From: Paraescarpia echinospica
Taxonomy: Eukaryota > Annelida > Polychaeta > Sabellida > Siboglinidae
Length of the DNA: 64,000 nt
Direction: 5' to 3'
NCBI GenBank assembly: GCA_020002185.1
Contig: CM034534.1
Location: 10,245,492-10,309,491, forward strand
Below are positions 11,965 through 25,747 of this stretch, piece after piece. The notes under the pieces were generated by a model. That model saw only the letters and a list, made by a program, of their open reading frames with translations. It searched no databases and was not told where the DNA came from. Position numbers and translations under genes: made by a program. The number at the start of each line of letters is the position of its first letter. Position 1 is the stretch's first letter.

Positions 11965-12890
11965 TCTTGCGGTCCTATTTGATACTATTGTTATGCAGAA
12001 ACACCTGCACATTTTCAAGCGGCATTAAATGCTGCATGTGATTATTGCCAAACATGGCAACTATATGTTAATACTAATAAAACAAAGCTTATTATATTCT
12101 CTCGTGGCAAGGTCAGATCACACCTAGACTTCTTGTTTGGAGAAAACAAATTAGAAATAACTTATAGCTATAATCTATTTTGGAACCAGTCTAAACTATA
12201 ATGGATTGTTTAAGAACGCCATAACAAAACACGTTAACCAAGCTAGGCGTGCAATGTTCAACCTAACAACTAAAGCAAGGAAGCTAGATTTACCGATAGA
12301 CATACAAATAAAGAAACCAAGAGAATCATTTATGGATGTGGACTACCCCGGGTATATCTAACATGTGGCATGATCATGGAAATGTAAATATAAAATGGTT
12401 GAAGCATACCCTAGAACTTAAAATGAAAGACATAAACAGACAAACATGGCACAATGAAATTAATGTAAATAAGTTGTGCTCAAATTACAGAATATTTAAA
12501 AATGAAGTAGGGCTCGAGAAGTATGTAATCTAGTTAAGCCCATCTGACAGAATCAATTGATGTAAATTTCGTTGTGGAAATCACAAATTACCTATTTCTG
12601 TGGGTCAGTATCTCCCTGAAAATGCTCAGAGGCTCTGTAATTTATGCAACAATGGAGACCAAGGTTATAAATATCATTATGTACTTGTATGTTCATCACT
12701 AGTAGAAGAGAGATCAAAATATATACAGAAATATTTTAGAATCAGACCCAATACATTGAAAATTATCCAGTTGTTTAATTTACATAATGTGAAACAGTTG
12801 ACAGATCTTTCCAGATTTATTAATGTAATCATGACAAAGCTTGTCTATGTAACAAATTCACTATCAAAACTGTGAATTGAATAGAAGAAA
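11965..12890 (+). pseudogene. LINE reverse transcriptase and C-terminal zinc-knuckle region, truncated
   Basis: The plus strand first shows reverse-transcriptase palm and thumb remnants (AALNAACDYCQTWQLYVNTN, then NQARRAMFNLTTKARKLDL). A jump follows to C-terminal sequence: NINWLKHTLELKMKD, NYRIFKNEVGLEKY, KFRCGNHKLP, LCNLCNNG..YHYVLVC and IRPNTLKIIQLFN. This order is typical of non-LTR elements with a C-terminal CxxC...H...C knuckle. The catalytic YADD region and everything 5' are missing, an internal deletion lies near 12340, and several frames are used. It abuts the pyrimidine tract directly. Confidence 0.75.
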
Positions 12891-14440
<1,550 letters not shown>

Positions 14441-14454
14441 CGTCACTTAAAGTA

Positions 14455-14835
14455 TACAAAATAGATGCCGGCGTCTCGAGTTCAATACCCGGACCGGGCA
14501 GGTATGGTATATTTGGTATAAAAACCTGGCTCTCAACATTGGGGACTGTGTATCCCTCGCAACTCGGAGATGACGTTAATGTCAGTCCCGTCTCAATTTG
14601 GGACGTAAAAGCACCACTGAGGACGACAAGCATCCTGGCAGTGACCACCCTCAGTGCCATCATAGAAAGGTCGGCTTGGCGATAATGTTCTGAAAAACGC
14701 TGACTAGTTGAATGAGACCCCATAAGATCATAACATTGTATCCACTATATATGCAGACTAGTCAGTTAATAGAACCTTACCGAGTGCTGGAAACAACTAG
14801 AACCAGAATAAATGCACTAGTTGAAACATTTATTA
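14455..14835. repeat. SINE-like interspersed repeat, copy 1
   Basis: A B-box-like GAGTTCAATACCC lies at about 14479. The downstream part (CATCCTGGCAGTGACCACCC, TCAGTGCCA, GTTCTGAA..GACTAGTTGAA, CAGTTAATAGAAC) recurs in the same order at 38572-38765. Two copies with a polymerase III box suggest a tRNA-related SINE. Confidence 0.5.
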
Positions 14836-15620
14836 ATGCAACGCACCATGGCGGAGTAAACATAAGTTCTCCCATCATCTCTCCCCGTTTATAATTCTCC
14901 ATTTATGCCGCACTGTGTGTTGTACTTTAACCGTTGTTGGTATATTACATAGACAATGAATATGATTTGACTTTTGGAAGTTTCCCCACTGTGTTCGCCA
15001 TCTTGGATTCGCCCCTACTGGCGTCAACCATAACTATCCATGAATTTGCATACATCAGAATACATATAATAGATTAGTAATATTATGTACGCCGCGTAGA
15101 CATATATTTACTACATCATATCATCTAATATAACATATGACCAAAGTTTTAATACCATTCTAACGAATAAATAACTTCAATAGTTGTAGATATGTAAGAT
15201 TAATTAATGTTGAAGTTCACACACCACAATTCCGGCTGCCTGTGTTTGGCAGGGTATAAAGGTAGGTAAATTTTCTATGTTAATTGCAGCTTGACGTGCT
15301 CAATATATAGGGTTATATCACGTGGCATGGATGACCACAACGTCTATGGGAACGGCGTATGGCTTAGGGGCCGATATATCCCTCCCTTGCAGAGTACAGC
15401 CACACGGGGTGGGTCAGCTGTGAGAGATCAGGATTGTGACACTACTTTCCAGAGTAGCGTTATGAGGAGCAACCGATGAGATGTCCCGAGCCGATCATTG
15501 GTGCAGTTAGCTCTGTACCATAGGCAGTAACGGCTCCAGTGTCTCCCACTTCCTGATTCTCTCTTTTGTCTTGCTTAAATTATTTTTATATTGTATATAC
15601 ATGATATAACAAATGTAGTA
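14836..15620. other. No feature seen
   Basis: AT-rich sequence up to about 15230, then mixed. There is no domain in any frame. Confidence 0.45.
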
Positions 15621-15624
15621 GAAT

Positions 15625-16345
15625 GTGGCATGAAGATTTTTTGCGGATGATACAAAAATATACCACAAAATTTCAACAAGACAACATTGCTTAGATCTGC
15701 AGAAAGACTTAGACAAATTACAGAAATGGGCTGGGAAGTGACAGTTAAACTTTCACCCGGACAAATGCAAAATAATGATAATTGGACATGGGCACCCAGA
15801 ATTTAACTACACCTTGACTACAGCAGCAGGTACAAATCCTCTGGAATGTAGCCATGTCGAGAAAGACCTAGGCATCCAGGTTGACGATCAGCTGAGATTC
15901 ACACAACGTATCCAAAAGGCTGTATCAAATACAAACAAGTTGCTGGGTGTAATTCGTCGTACGTATCAATATCTAGATAAGACAACCTTTCTCCCTCTTT
16001 ATAATGGACTTGTCCGACCATCTTTGGAGTGTAGCGTAGCAGTCTGGTCTCCAAAGTATCAGTATGATATAGATGCTGTGGAGGCTGTCGAAAGAAGAGC
16101 GACACGAGTGGGGCCATAATTAAAACATTATGATTATGAAACGAGACTAGAGGTCCTAAGCTTACCAACGTTAACATATCGTAGATTACGAGGGGACGTT
16201 ATTAATGTTTACAAATACTTGAATGGCATATTTACTTGCACGCACACTATGTTTAACCTGGACCTGTACGAAGGAACACGGGGGCATTCTTTAAAGTTGT
16301 ATAAAAACAGGAGTAAACGAGAAATAAGGAGACACTTCTTTAGCG
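15625..16345 (+). pseudogene. CR1/L2-like LINE reverse transcriptase, C-terminal half
   Basis: Catalytic FADDTKIY at about 15640 is followed by LDKLQKWAGK, an in-frame TGA where Trp is expected, then LNFHPDKCKIM, EKDLGIQVDDQL, TNKLLGVIRRTY, LYNGLVRPSLE and VAVWSP. After a frame break the C-terminal THYDYETRLEVL-like and LSLPTLTYRRLRGD motifs appear. The copy is 5'-truncated and has at least one stop and one frameshift. A GTAT microsatellite interrupts its 3' end at 16358. Confidence 0.85.
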
Positions 16346-16355
16346 AGAGAGTAAT

Positions 16356-16480
16356 TGTATGTATGTATGTATGTATGTATGTATGTATGTATTATGTATG
16401 TGTGTATGTGTGTATAATGTATGTATGTGTGTATGTATGTATGTATGTATGTATGTATGTATGTATGTATGTATGTATAA
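16356..16480. repeat. (GTAT)n microsatellite
   Basis: GTAT units with occasional GTGT and an internal TTATGTATGTG variant. It sits inside the 3' part of the LINE relic. Tyr/Val/Cys/Met open frames are artefacts. Confidence 0.97.
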
Positions 16481-16719
16481 ATTAACTTCAATGTTGCTGG
16501 GCCATTTCAAGATTTGAAAAGTAAAGTGAATAACATCTTTCAGGTGCTCTTCTGGCTTGAGTAGGCATTACTGCCTCGGTCTCTTACATGCCAGCTCTCG
16601 CTTTTGACATCTGCTCCTACTGTGCGCATGCGTCTGGCACCATCCAAGATAGGAGTGGGGCAGTGTATTCAGTTTTCATAGGGTGGTTTTGCATCAACTA
16701 CAGAGTGTGGAAATGGTTT

Positions 16720-17180
16720 CATACATCTGTGCATCGATATATAAATGAGTTAATTCTAATATTTAATCAGCATCTTCCTTTAAATATTTTTAGGTGGTGC
16801 CCTCTCGTACGTGCTTCGTTATCTCTCAATGTAACAAAATTGCATAAGACTGCTGGATCATATTTCCCTGTTAGTATCTTATACATTTCAATCATTTCTC
16901 CTCTGAGACGACGGTATGATAGAGTTGGTAATTTCAGTCTCTGTAAACGTTCTTTGTATTCAAGGTCTTTGAAACCAGAATTTATTTGGTTGCACTGTGC
17001 TGAACATTTTTAGGAGGTGTAATATGTGTCATTAAGAAAGGACTCCATACCTGATTAGCGTATTCAATGTATGGACGAACGAGAGACTTACAAATTGTAG
17101 AAAAAGACTTTTCATCCATGTGATCGAAAGTACGTCAGATTATCTCCATCATCGACTTGGCTTTATTAATTTTTTTCTGA
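16720..17180 (-). pseudogene. CR1/L2-like LINE reverse transcriptase, C-terminal fragment (copy 1)
   Basis: The minus strand reads CKSLVRPYIEYANQVWSPFL, then after a frame break DLEYKERLQRLKLPTLSYRR, LRGEMIEMYKILTGKYDP and ARTRGHHLKIFKGRC, the typical end of a CR1/L2 reverse transcriptase. The catalytic region is gone. A close copy of the last part lies at 50516-50690. It faces the plus-strand relic at 15625-16345. Confidence 0.85.
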
Positions 17181-19156
17181 CATATTTGCCTCAACATTAA
17201 GCACTTCTAACAAGGATAATCGTAACATAAAATGCTTTAGTTGCGCAATAACATATCAAAACTTTAAGGAGACCGGATCGAGCCAGTCTCCTCAAAACAA
17301 CAGTCTCTTGTATGCAGTGAAATATGCATAAACGTTCCCCCATGTGCTGTATACATAGTATTATAAATGGAACTTCACTATTAAGGTCACACTTGGGACT
17401 GCATGAAAGAAACTTGAATACCGAGGCGGCCATATTAGTGGGACTAATTTCCTATACTTTACACTATATATGGAACTAATGTGAGACTGTCCTAGGGTGA
17501 CCTTATTTGTAATGTTGGAGTATTAATGAGGTGACCGTAAGTCGAGTTTCAACTATAACTATATGATATGTGTGGATGTAGATATTAACTCTTTTTTTGG
17601 CAGGGTCACCCAGAATGGGGTGATGACACAAGCGTCGTTTTGTCGATTTAACCATCTACAAATGCATCTACTAGTGAGTGTAATGTGCTTGGTGTGGAAC
17701 TTGAAAACACGTATAAAACAACAAAAGCAATTGATAGTGTTCTGCATATATACTCGTCACATAACAAACACACTTTTGGTGACGTGTCTATCCCCACACT
17801 AAATTTCCTCCCAGTGATTATTGGGGTCAAAACACCAATACAGTTTCTGAAATAGGGGATTGCTGTGAACGTCCACATCATGCTCGTCAAGCCATTTCAA
17901 TTCAACATAATCCATGTACTGGATTGCACATATGAGTTTGCGTCATTTTTTGTGTGATTCTAAATGTTGATATAATAGTAGAAGTGGTTTTCTGTTGGAA
18001 TGCTCTTGAAATTTATCTTTGGGTTTTAACATTTTTAGTGTATGTAGCTGGTTTTCCATTGAAATGCTGTTGGAATAAACTTTTGAAATATTACGATTCG
18101 TTACGTAAGACTGGTGCAGAGACCCCCACACTCATGTAGCGCTTCGTCACGCTTGCTCACAGAACTCCCTCTGTGCTTAGACGGCCCCTTACATAATGTA
18201 CATGTATCTAAATGTGATTTTTGGAAGAGCATCCAAATGTAATTTACTTTCACAAGTTCTTTGTATGGAATATGTTTGAATTATTTATCATTTGAACTGT
18301 AAACTTTAATTATTCAATATGCAATGCAAAATTGGTTTTCTGTTACAGGAGCGGGCCGGCGGCTTAATATAACAAGCGAGAATGTAAACAGTTGGGAGCC
18401 TAACACTGAAAAAGTGGGTTTATAGGTTTGTTCAATTGATACAAACATTCGATATTATCTCTTTTTTGAAACATTAACACTCATTTATAAAATTTCACAT
18501 ATGTGTATGTACCATATGACTTTTCCTAACAATGTAAACAATACCTTTGTGACCGAATGGTGTTAAAGTATTGCGTTGTAAATGCAGACATACTATGTCA
18601 TTTGTTTGTTTAAAAACTGTTGAACTGTGTTGTTTATGACAATAGTGTTTCAGTGTTGTGTGTGGCAGGTTCGATCTCTGCTGGTGTTTAATATCCAAAC
18701 ATTACTGGTTGTGCACACACACTTATTCCACTCAATAACTTCAGCCATTTACAATAACTCCACCTAAACTAAGTTAATTCCACTTAAACAAATATTGGAA
18801 ATAGCTCAGCAAATTAGCATTAGGAGGAAAGGAGCAAACTTGCATGCTTTCTACAGAAAGACGTCAGTAGGCGACCACATGCTAATGTTCGACAACTACA
18901 ACTGTACTCTAGTATGAGAGGCTATACTGCTGATACATACATCTTCTGGGGTGTTTGCCAAGGATGGGTGCAGTACTTGGATGTGCACTGCTGTAATGCA
19001 ATAGTCAATTTTTCAAGTTTTAAATGTAGTTGTTTGCAAAACTTTGGATACTACCGAACTGTTTTACCAGGTATTTTTGTTGGTTGTGCAATTTGAACTG
19101 ACATGTTTCATACAGTATGGACATTAATCACTACTGTATTTGTCTGCATTTTGAAA
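17181..19156. other. No gene seen
   Basis: AT-rich non-coding sequence of about 2 kb. No exon with homology and flanking splice signals was recognised on either strand. Confidence 0.5.
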
Positions 19157-19314
19157 GAAATTAATCATGTATATTGCAAAGTATATTATGTCCTGATGTT
19201 ATTGTTTCTAGATTGTTAGGGTTTCACTGTATCATGTGAACACCTGATATAACAAGATGAAATTTGTGTAACAAATTTATTTAGACATATATGATCATTT
19301 ACACACATGTTGAA
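19157..19314. repeat. 158-bp interspersed repeat, copy 1
   Basis: Runs from GAAATTAATCATG to ACACATGTTGAA and matches 25402-25559 in length with a few substitutions. The second copy interrupts a KDM6 exon. An internal TTTCACTGTATCAT..GATATAACAAG resembles terminal parts of pogo/Tigger-type DNA transposons, but no clear inverted ends are seen. Confidence 0.8.
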
Positions 19315-20700
19315 TAATATTAGGCATTGGTAATCGGTATGACAATAATATATTCAGACAAACATGTGTATTAAAACAGGCAATTCTTTTTTACTTTACT
19401 TCATAATCAGATGCACTGAGCGACTAACTAGTCTTTTTGTGTTCATTTCTCTAGATTTAAGTATGAATCGACTTGCTCTTTGCTTAGATCTTGATGTGTT
19501 TACCATAAAGGTGCATTATATTCAACAATATGTTGCCAGTTGATTTTTAAATACAAGTTTCAAGAGACAGTGTTACTGAATATCAAATGTTTCAAACAAG
19601 TTCAAGTTAGGGAGTAACAAAATAATGTTCTTCTTGAGGAAACATTGTTTCTTTATATAAAAATAAATAATACACAAGTTACTATTGATAGTATACATAC
19701 TGTCTTGAATCGTATGAACTTTGCTTATTACCCCAACACAAACAAAAAAAACCAACATTACCCAGCTAAATGTATATCTACACACCATAAACTGTGTTCA
19801 TCTTGGAACCAATGAGCATCCCAGTTTTCACCAGGTCAGATATCAACAGCTAGACAAGCATGTCGATAAATCATTAAATAATTTACTACGAAAACCTAAC
19901 GTTTCTTTATCGTGTGCTTTTGAGATTTCCATTGTAACATACTGACATTTAAATTATCAGGTAACAATGCTGCATTCTGAACATATATATATATCATTAA
20001 ACCACACATTGTTCATCTAACTCTACAAAACTAAAAATGGGCCAAGATGCCCTGAAGTCCTTTGGACTATATTGTGAGTTTGTAATTATTAATCAAATGG
20101 TTTTTGGTGAATCATAGTTACAGATCATTAAGGGTTACGATGGAAGTAAAATGTTTACATGTTTAGTGGACACTGTATACATGCCAGTGAAGATACACCT
20201 GGAAGTGACATATTCGAGCATGAGACTGTTGATTATGTGTTGTTTTATGAAAATTGGGTCTTTTATTATAACAAATTGCTTGGTAAGTATTCTAACACTA
20301 TGTCAGCTCTTCTAATCGTTGACATTTGGTTGTTTCAGGTGTCAAAATACCAGTGATCACAATGTCAACACACACATCGACGTGACACAGAAGCCACGTG
20401 TAGGATGACAACAACCAAGATAAAAGTCTTACAAAGCTGGGTTTCCTGTCTATATTGATACAAAATGAACTGATTTACATAGTACCATGTCTACACAAGA
20501 CATGGCATGTAAATAGAAAAGAAAGTAGAATGCATTTTTTGACTTGATGTCAATAAACGTGTCCAGAATATTAATTTTCTATGTTTGTCACCTACAGGTG
20601 ACAATATATCTTTAACCAATAGATACCACAGTCAAACCATTTTAAAGATAATTAAATGAACATCAAAATAAACACAACTTGCAATTATAGAAAATAAATA
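19315..20700. other. No gene seen; contains one short shared repeat
   Basis: AT-rich. At 20036-20075 the words ATGGGCCAAGATGCCCTGAAG and TCCTTTGGACTA match 30876-30907 (ATGGGCCAAGTGGCCC...), a small shared repeat with a GGGCCA..TGGCCC hairpin. Confidence 0.45.
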
Positions 20701-21350
20701 GTTTTGAAGATACAGCTTAAAACCTACAGACACCCAGAAATGGTGAAATCTGTGGCAGCAGCATGGGGAAGAGGGATGCATGCTAATTTACCTGGCCTGG
20801 TGCACACAAGCAAGTCAGTATCATCAACTTGCCTGCCCAGGTTCTGCCAGTGCAGTAGGGATTCCCATTACACATTAATCACAGCCCACATGGAGGCATC
20901 CTGTTTGACACTTGGACAATGGCAGGCAGTAGGCTTAGGCTAGTGAAATAAAGAGGCTTACAGCTGCCCAGGTTCTGCCAGTGCAGAAGAGAAATAGGGA
21001 AAATGTGATAATTTAGAATTTGAAATTTACCAGTGGGGGGGTAGAATGATTCAATCAAATACAGATTTATTGTGTATAGTGGCACTACCACATGAAATAC
21101 AGGCAAAATTTGAAAATTTACCAGTTTGGGGGATCTTGGGGGTTAGAATGATTCAATCAAATACAGATTTCTCGTGCATAGTGGCAGTACCCAAGGATAT
21201 GTCCATGCAAAATTAGAGAAAAAGTTGCTGAACGGTTTCCGAGATATGGCAGCTAATGGCACATGGCGGACAGCAGAGTGATAGCATAAGTCCATTGAAC
21301 CTTCGACCCAAAGGACTAAAAGCACAAAGGGACTTAATCACTCTTGCAGT
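20700..21350. repeat. Interspersed repeat family Y, copy 1
   Basis: Shares with 35030-36670 the words TTCTGCCAG.GCA.TAGGGATTCCCA, TTGACACT.G..AATGGCAGG, and GAATGATTCAATCAAATACAG ATTT..TGTGCATAGTGGCAGTACCC. The last block occurs twice here (about 21040 and 21145). No ORF. The family is unnamed here, and its termini could not be fixed. Confidence 0.65.
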
Positions 21351-23310
21351 GGAAACTTGAAAGGGATGACATTCCCCTGTTAGCAGTTTAAGATCAAGAT
21401 ACTATAATGGCGCCAACAGTTGACACTGGCTTGTTGTTCCTTAGGTGCACAAGGAAAACAAAACGTGACTACCAGGTATTTCAATTCGTAGAAAACACTT
21501 TATTCACTCAAATCTAGCTCATCTCCGCAATCTCTGTGATGTTAAAGAAATTTGACGACGGATGCAATTTCACATTAATGGAGACATACAAGATCATTTA
21601 ACGAAAATAAATATGCTTACCAGCATGCTTATAATTTTAACAACACTCACTGGTACTTACATACACAAAGCACACCTTTCAACAACAGGTAGAGAGGTTG
21701 ACTGGAAATAACAATAAATAAAAAGTTAGTTCGGTGATTTTCTGAATACTTCCACAAACGGTACAGCACTACATGCGTCTAAACTTCAATCAGTCATAAC
21801 GTTCTTTCGTCAAAATAAAACAGCTTTTGTTATAAATTGATACACACATTCTGCAGTGTAGCTTAGAAACCATTCCACCATGTCGCAATTCTAGACTGGG
21901 TATTATTGGACTAACATGTTGACATTGTGACCGACTCTGATGATACATTATGAAGAATTAATATGCTAACTTGGAGGCAGGATAAGTGCTTTTCCTCTCA
22001 GGTGCCACAGTCCACTGCCGATACCTATGTTCATGCGTGTCCATGGACCATTTTACTGACACCAACTAATTAATAAATTCACTTTCTTTTAATACAAACA
22101 CTTTACTCTGACAATTTCGTTAAGTTGGAACTACCATTTTTTACTTATAACAGTTAATTAAAATACAACATTTCATGAGAAATGTGACCACTGAAGCAAA
22201 TGACAAACACGTTTCGATGTGTTTGGCAAAGGGCACTGGCACACACTCGGTGGCCTCTGACTCGCAAGGGTAACATCACCACTGAAAGGGCTGCTTCATT
22301 TTGTGAATGAAGACATCTCACTAAATATGACGTCTGTGACAACAGCAGAGATCTTACATTACCAATTGCTGCAGCACCCTTCATGTCTCACCTGAAGATG
22401 ACACATCAATACAATACCTTATCAATCGTTCACAATTCTCATTTACACAAATTTTCCTAGAAATCAGCCAAACATTCAGACATAGGAGAAGAGAACATGT
22501 CAAATACAAAACATAAAATAACATACGTTGACAAGATTGAACAAAACAAACAGTTTCAATGACACAGATCTATGAGTGAGAATGTAACATATTCAGTTGT
22601 CTACAACATCAAAAACAATTTACTAACCAAGCACTTCGATTGACAATCTTCTCTGTTATGCAAATTGCAATGTACATATATGTTTAATTTTAATATAGAA
22701 AACCTTCATCAGGCAAACGAGGGTTAAACAAATTAAAAAAAACTATCTTGTCCTCTTGGGACCGGTAGCCTACCCACATATTTAATCAGCATCATATGAG
22801 ATAATTAACTACAACACTTTTAATTCTACCTTTTACATCCATCAGTGGGGAAAGCAAAAACAAACTACACCATTAGACATAATTCAATACATCAATATTG
22901 GCGGGGAAACAATAGGACAGAGTACTGAGAGGAGGTGTCTTTATAAACCATGAGCATCTCTGTTATATATCCACAGGGACTGACGCATACAATACACACT
23001 GGTCATACGGGGGATAAAGTAATTTCTTGTCTGATGGAGCTGTCCGTTTGGAAATTTTCAGTCTTGTGTCACAATCCTGTAAAGTACAACACAAGTCTAA
23101 CCCACACTAATGAGACTGAAATGAATTCCACCATCAGATAGACTCAGCACGACTGAACGGAAGTCCATCGTCAGACAGTTTCAGTCTGACTATCACTGAC
23201 ACACACCAACACATTCACAAGTTAGAAAACTGTTCATTTCAAAAATTAATAAATTACAATAATCTTGATTTCGTGTAAGTGATGCCTGATGATGTCATGA
23301 TTTGAAACCA
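21351..23310. other. No gene seen
   Basis: About 2 kb of non-coding sequence. The small open frames show no recognisable domains. Confidence 0.5.
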
Positions 23311-23317
23311 TTTCTTG

Positions 23318-23745
23318 CCTGTTGAAGTATGTCTGTAGCTGTAGCATGAAGACTGTCTTGACACTGAGCTAACTACCCTGTGTGTCTGGCTGTGGTACTG
23401 GTGTCTGAAGTATGCCTGTAGCTGTAGCATGAAGACTGTCTTGACACTGAGCTAACTACCCTGTGTGTCTGGCTGTGGTGCTGGTGTCTGAAGTATGTCT
23501 GTAGCTGTAGCATGAAGACTGTCTTGACACTGAGCTAACTACTTGTGTGTCTGGCTGGCTGTGGCACTGGTGTCTGAAGTATGTCTGTAGCTGTAGCATG
23601 AAGACTGACTTGACACTGAGCTAACTACCCTGTGTGTCTGGCTGTGGTGTTGTAGTCTGAAGTACGTCTGTAGCTGCAGCATGAAGACTGTCTTGACACC
23701 GAGTCAAATACACTGTGTGTCTGGCTGTGGTGCTGGAGTCTGAAA
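23318..23745. repeat. 83-bp minisatellite, about 5 units
   Basis: Each unit reads GTCTGAAGTATG(T/C)CTGTAG CTGTAGCATGAAGACTGTC TTGACACTGAGCTAACTACC and CTGTGTGTCTGGCTGTGG in order. Units are over 90% alike, so the array is young. It lies about 0.5 kb beyond the last KDM6 exon. Confidence 0.9.
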
Positions 23746-23943
23746 ACAGTGATTATAATTATATATTCTTTTGTAAATATTAGTTGTGTATAATTATTAA
23801 ATAAGGATGTATGTCAGCTGCTATGTGAGACGGCTTTCCCCAAAAATCAACCACACAACGGGTCTGGTACGTATTCATATATGGCCATATGTATATATAT
23901 AAATTGAGCTAATATATGTATGTATGTTATTCTATCTAACTTG

Positions 23944-24128
23944 AGTGAGAGATGGGGGGAGAGAGGGGGGGAGAGAGAGGGCGTGACGGAAGGAGGCAGG
24001 AAGGCAGAGATGGAGGGAGGGAGGGGGAGAAAGAGTGAGGGAGGGATGGAGGGAGGGAAAGAGAGGGAGGAAGGGAGGGAGGGAGAGAGAGAGAGCGAGC
24101 GATAGAGAGAGCGAAAGAGAGAGGGGGT
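23944..24128. repeat. Purine-rich (GGGA/GAGA)n tract
   Basis: Almost pure A/G on the plus strand, a potential triplex-forming mirror repeat. Gly/Arg/Glu and Pro/Ser/Leu frames are artefacts. Confidence 0.95.
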
Positions 24129-24194
24129 GATGCACTGATAACAGAGTCAGCTGATAGAGAATAGGCCACACAGGAGGGAGACTTCAACACAAGC

Positions 24195-24470
24195 TCAAGA
24201 ACAAGGAGAAATCCTCACCGCAGTGCCAGTCGTGGCGACAGTACAAATCGTCGTGGGGGCGGTACCAGTCGTCGTAGCGACAGTACCAGTCATCGTGGCA
24301 GCAGTACTGAGGTGAAAGTTGTCGTAGACACTCTTTAGGTCGTCCATCTTGTACTGACTGAGAACAATGAAGCCGTTGAGGATGTTACCGGCGCGTCTCG
24401 CACACTCCAGACACACGACCACGTGCTTCTTGTCTTGCTCCATAACAAACAGGATGTTGAACACCTCCAC
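24195..24470 (-). pseudogene. KDM6: KDM6 pseudo-exon F (C-terminal exon)
   Basis: The acceptor CTACCACCAG precedes VEVFNILFVMEQDKKHVVVC, LECARRAGNILNGFIVLSQY and KMDDLKSVYDNFHL, matching the last part of the KDM6 zinc domain. After this an unusual Thr-rich tail (ATMTGTVATTTGTAPTT..) runs to a TGA. The tail is built of imperfect GGTACTGTCGC/CACGACTGG repeats and is not family-like. Confidence 0.92.
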
Positions 24471-24804
24471 CTGGTGGTAGCAATGCCAAGCTCACGTCAC
24501 ATGACATCAAATTCAGAAATCTGATTGGCTATTTTGTGTAAAGTCCTGACAGTTTTGAAAAAAATATAAATACGCATTGTCAATACACTAACACAAAAAA
24601 ATCATTTCAGAAAGGATATTATTTTAATTACTTTTTCAAAAGAAGTGATTTCTATGATCATAACATTTTTGAGGATATAAAGGGAGATTGTCTGTTTGTT
24701 GTTATTGTAAAATCATAATATGCAGTGTAGACTATATCTATTGTAACATACTGGCCACCCAAAGGTGCTCTAATTCACCTCACAGGAGGTGGTAACTTTC
24801 TTGT

Positions 24805-25125
24805 CACAAAGATGGTCGCATACGTTCGCAAATATGGTCGCAAGGTTCACAAAGATGATCGTATAAGTTCACAAAGATGGTCACATAATTTCACAATGAT
24901 GGTCACACCAGTTCACAAAGATGGTCACACAAGTTCACAAAGATGGTCGCACAAGTTGACAATTATGGTTGCAAAAGTTCACAAATATGGTCGCATAAGT
25001 TCACAAATATAGTCGCATAAGTTCACACAGATGGTCGCGTCAGTTTGCAAAGATGGTCGCATAAGCTCACAAAGATGGTCGCATAAGTTCACAAAGATGG
25101 CCATATAAGTTCACAAAGATTTCGG
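24805..25125. repeat. 22-bp minisatellite, about 14 units
   Basis: Units of AAGATGGTCGCATAAGTTCAC A with GCAC/TCAC variants lie in the KDM6 intron between exons E and F. Unlike the two larger arrays, no exon sequence is recognisable in the unit. Confidence 0.93.
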
Positions 25126-25277
25126 ATCACTCAAAAACCTAAAGCCCCAACACCAGGTACTGGTGGTGGTTTGAACCAATACAAAAACTACACTTACGAG
25201 AACACCCCTTTATATATCATCAATGAGATTTTTTATATATAAAATTTACATGATGCATCATTTCGTGTGACACCAAC

Positions 25278-25401
25278 CTCGCAGTTGCTGCAGTAGTGCG
25301 CCGCCTCATTCTCTGCGTGTCTGTAGAACTTCACCTCCTAGCCTAGAGAGTGGGCGTAGTCGATGATGACACGACTATGTCGGAGAGAGTGACACAGACA
25401 T
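25278..25401 (-). pseudogene. KDM6: KDM6 pseudo-exon E, second part
   Basis: Continues the exon: CLCHSLRHSRVIIDYAHSLG, in-frame TAG (25338-25340) where the family has Lys, then EVKFYRHAENEAAHYCSNCE and donor GAG|GTTGGT. CSNC provides two zinc ligands of the KDM6 GATA-like zinc finger. CTAG|GAG could serve as an acceptor, but the homology upstream of it shows that it is exonic. Confidence 0.9.
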
Positions 25402-25559
25402 GAAATTAATCATGTATATTGCAAAGTATATTATGTCCTGATGTTATTGTTTCTAGATTATTAGGGTTTCACTGTATCATATGAACACTTGATATAACAA
25501 GTTGAAATTTATGTAACAAATTTATTTACACATATATGATAATTTACACACATGTTGAA
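25402..25559. mobile_element. 158-bp repeat inserted inside KDM6 exon E (copy 2)
   Basis: Same length and near-identical to 19157-19314. If it is removed, the exon joins at ATCAAGAC/ATGTCTG and continues in frame with KDM6 homology (DLIKTCLCHSLRHSR). No target duplication and no GT/AG borders are seen, so it is an insertion and not an ordinary intron. Confidence 0.85.
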
Positions 25560-25747
25560 GTCTTGATGAGGTCGTAGAGTCTCGCGTCGGTGACGTGGAC
25601 GTTGCGTGCGAGGTTCCACGACAGTTGCACCTTGGGAACTAGCGACTTGCACAGCTGTAGCTTGTTGTATTCGTAGCTCTCAGCTGACAACATGTACTGC
25701 TTAAAGGTCAACGGTCCCACGTTCCACGCGATGTTGTTGCACCAGCC
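25560..25747 (-). pseudogene. KDM6: KDM6 pseudo-exon E, first part
   Basis: The acceptor GTCGACAG precedes [40 protein letters not shown] and [22 protein letters not shown], closely matching the end of the KDM6 JmjC domain. The exon is cut after AAGAC at 25560 by a 158-bp repeat. No splice donor lies at the cut. Confidence 0.93.
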
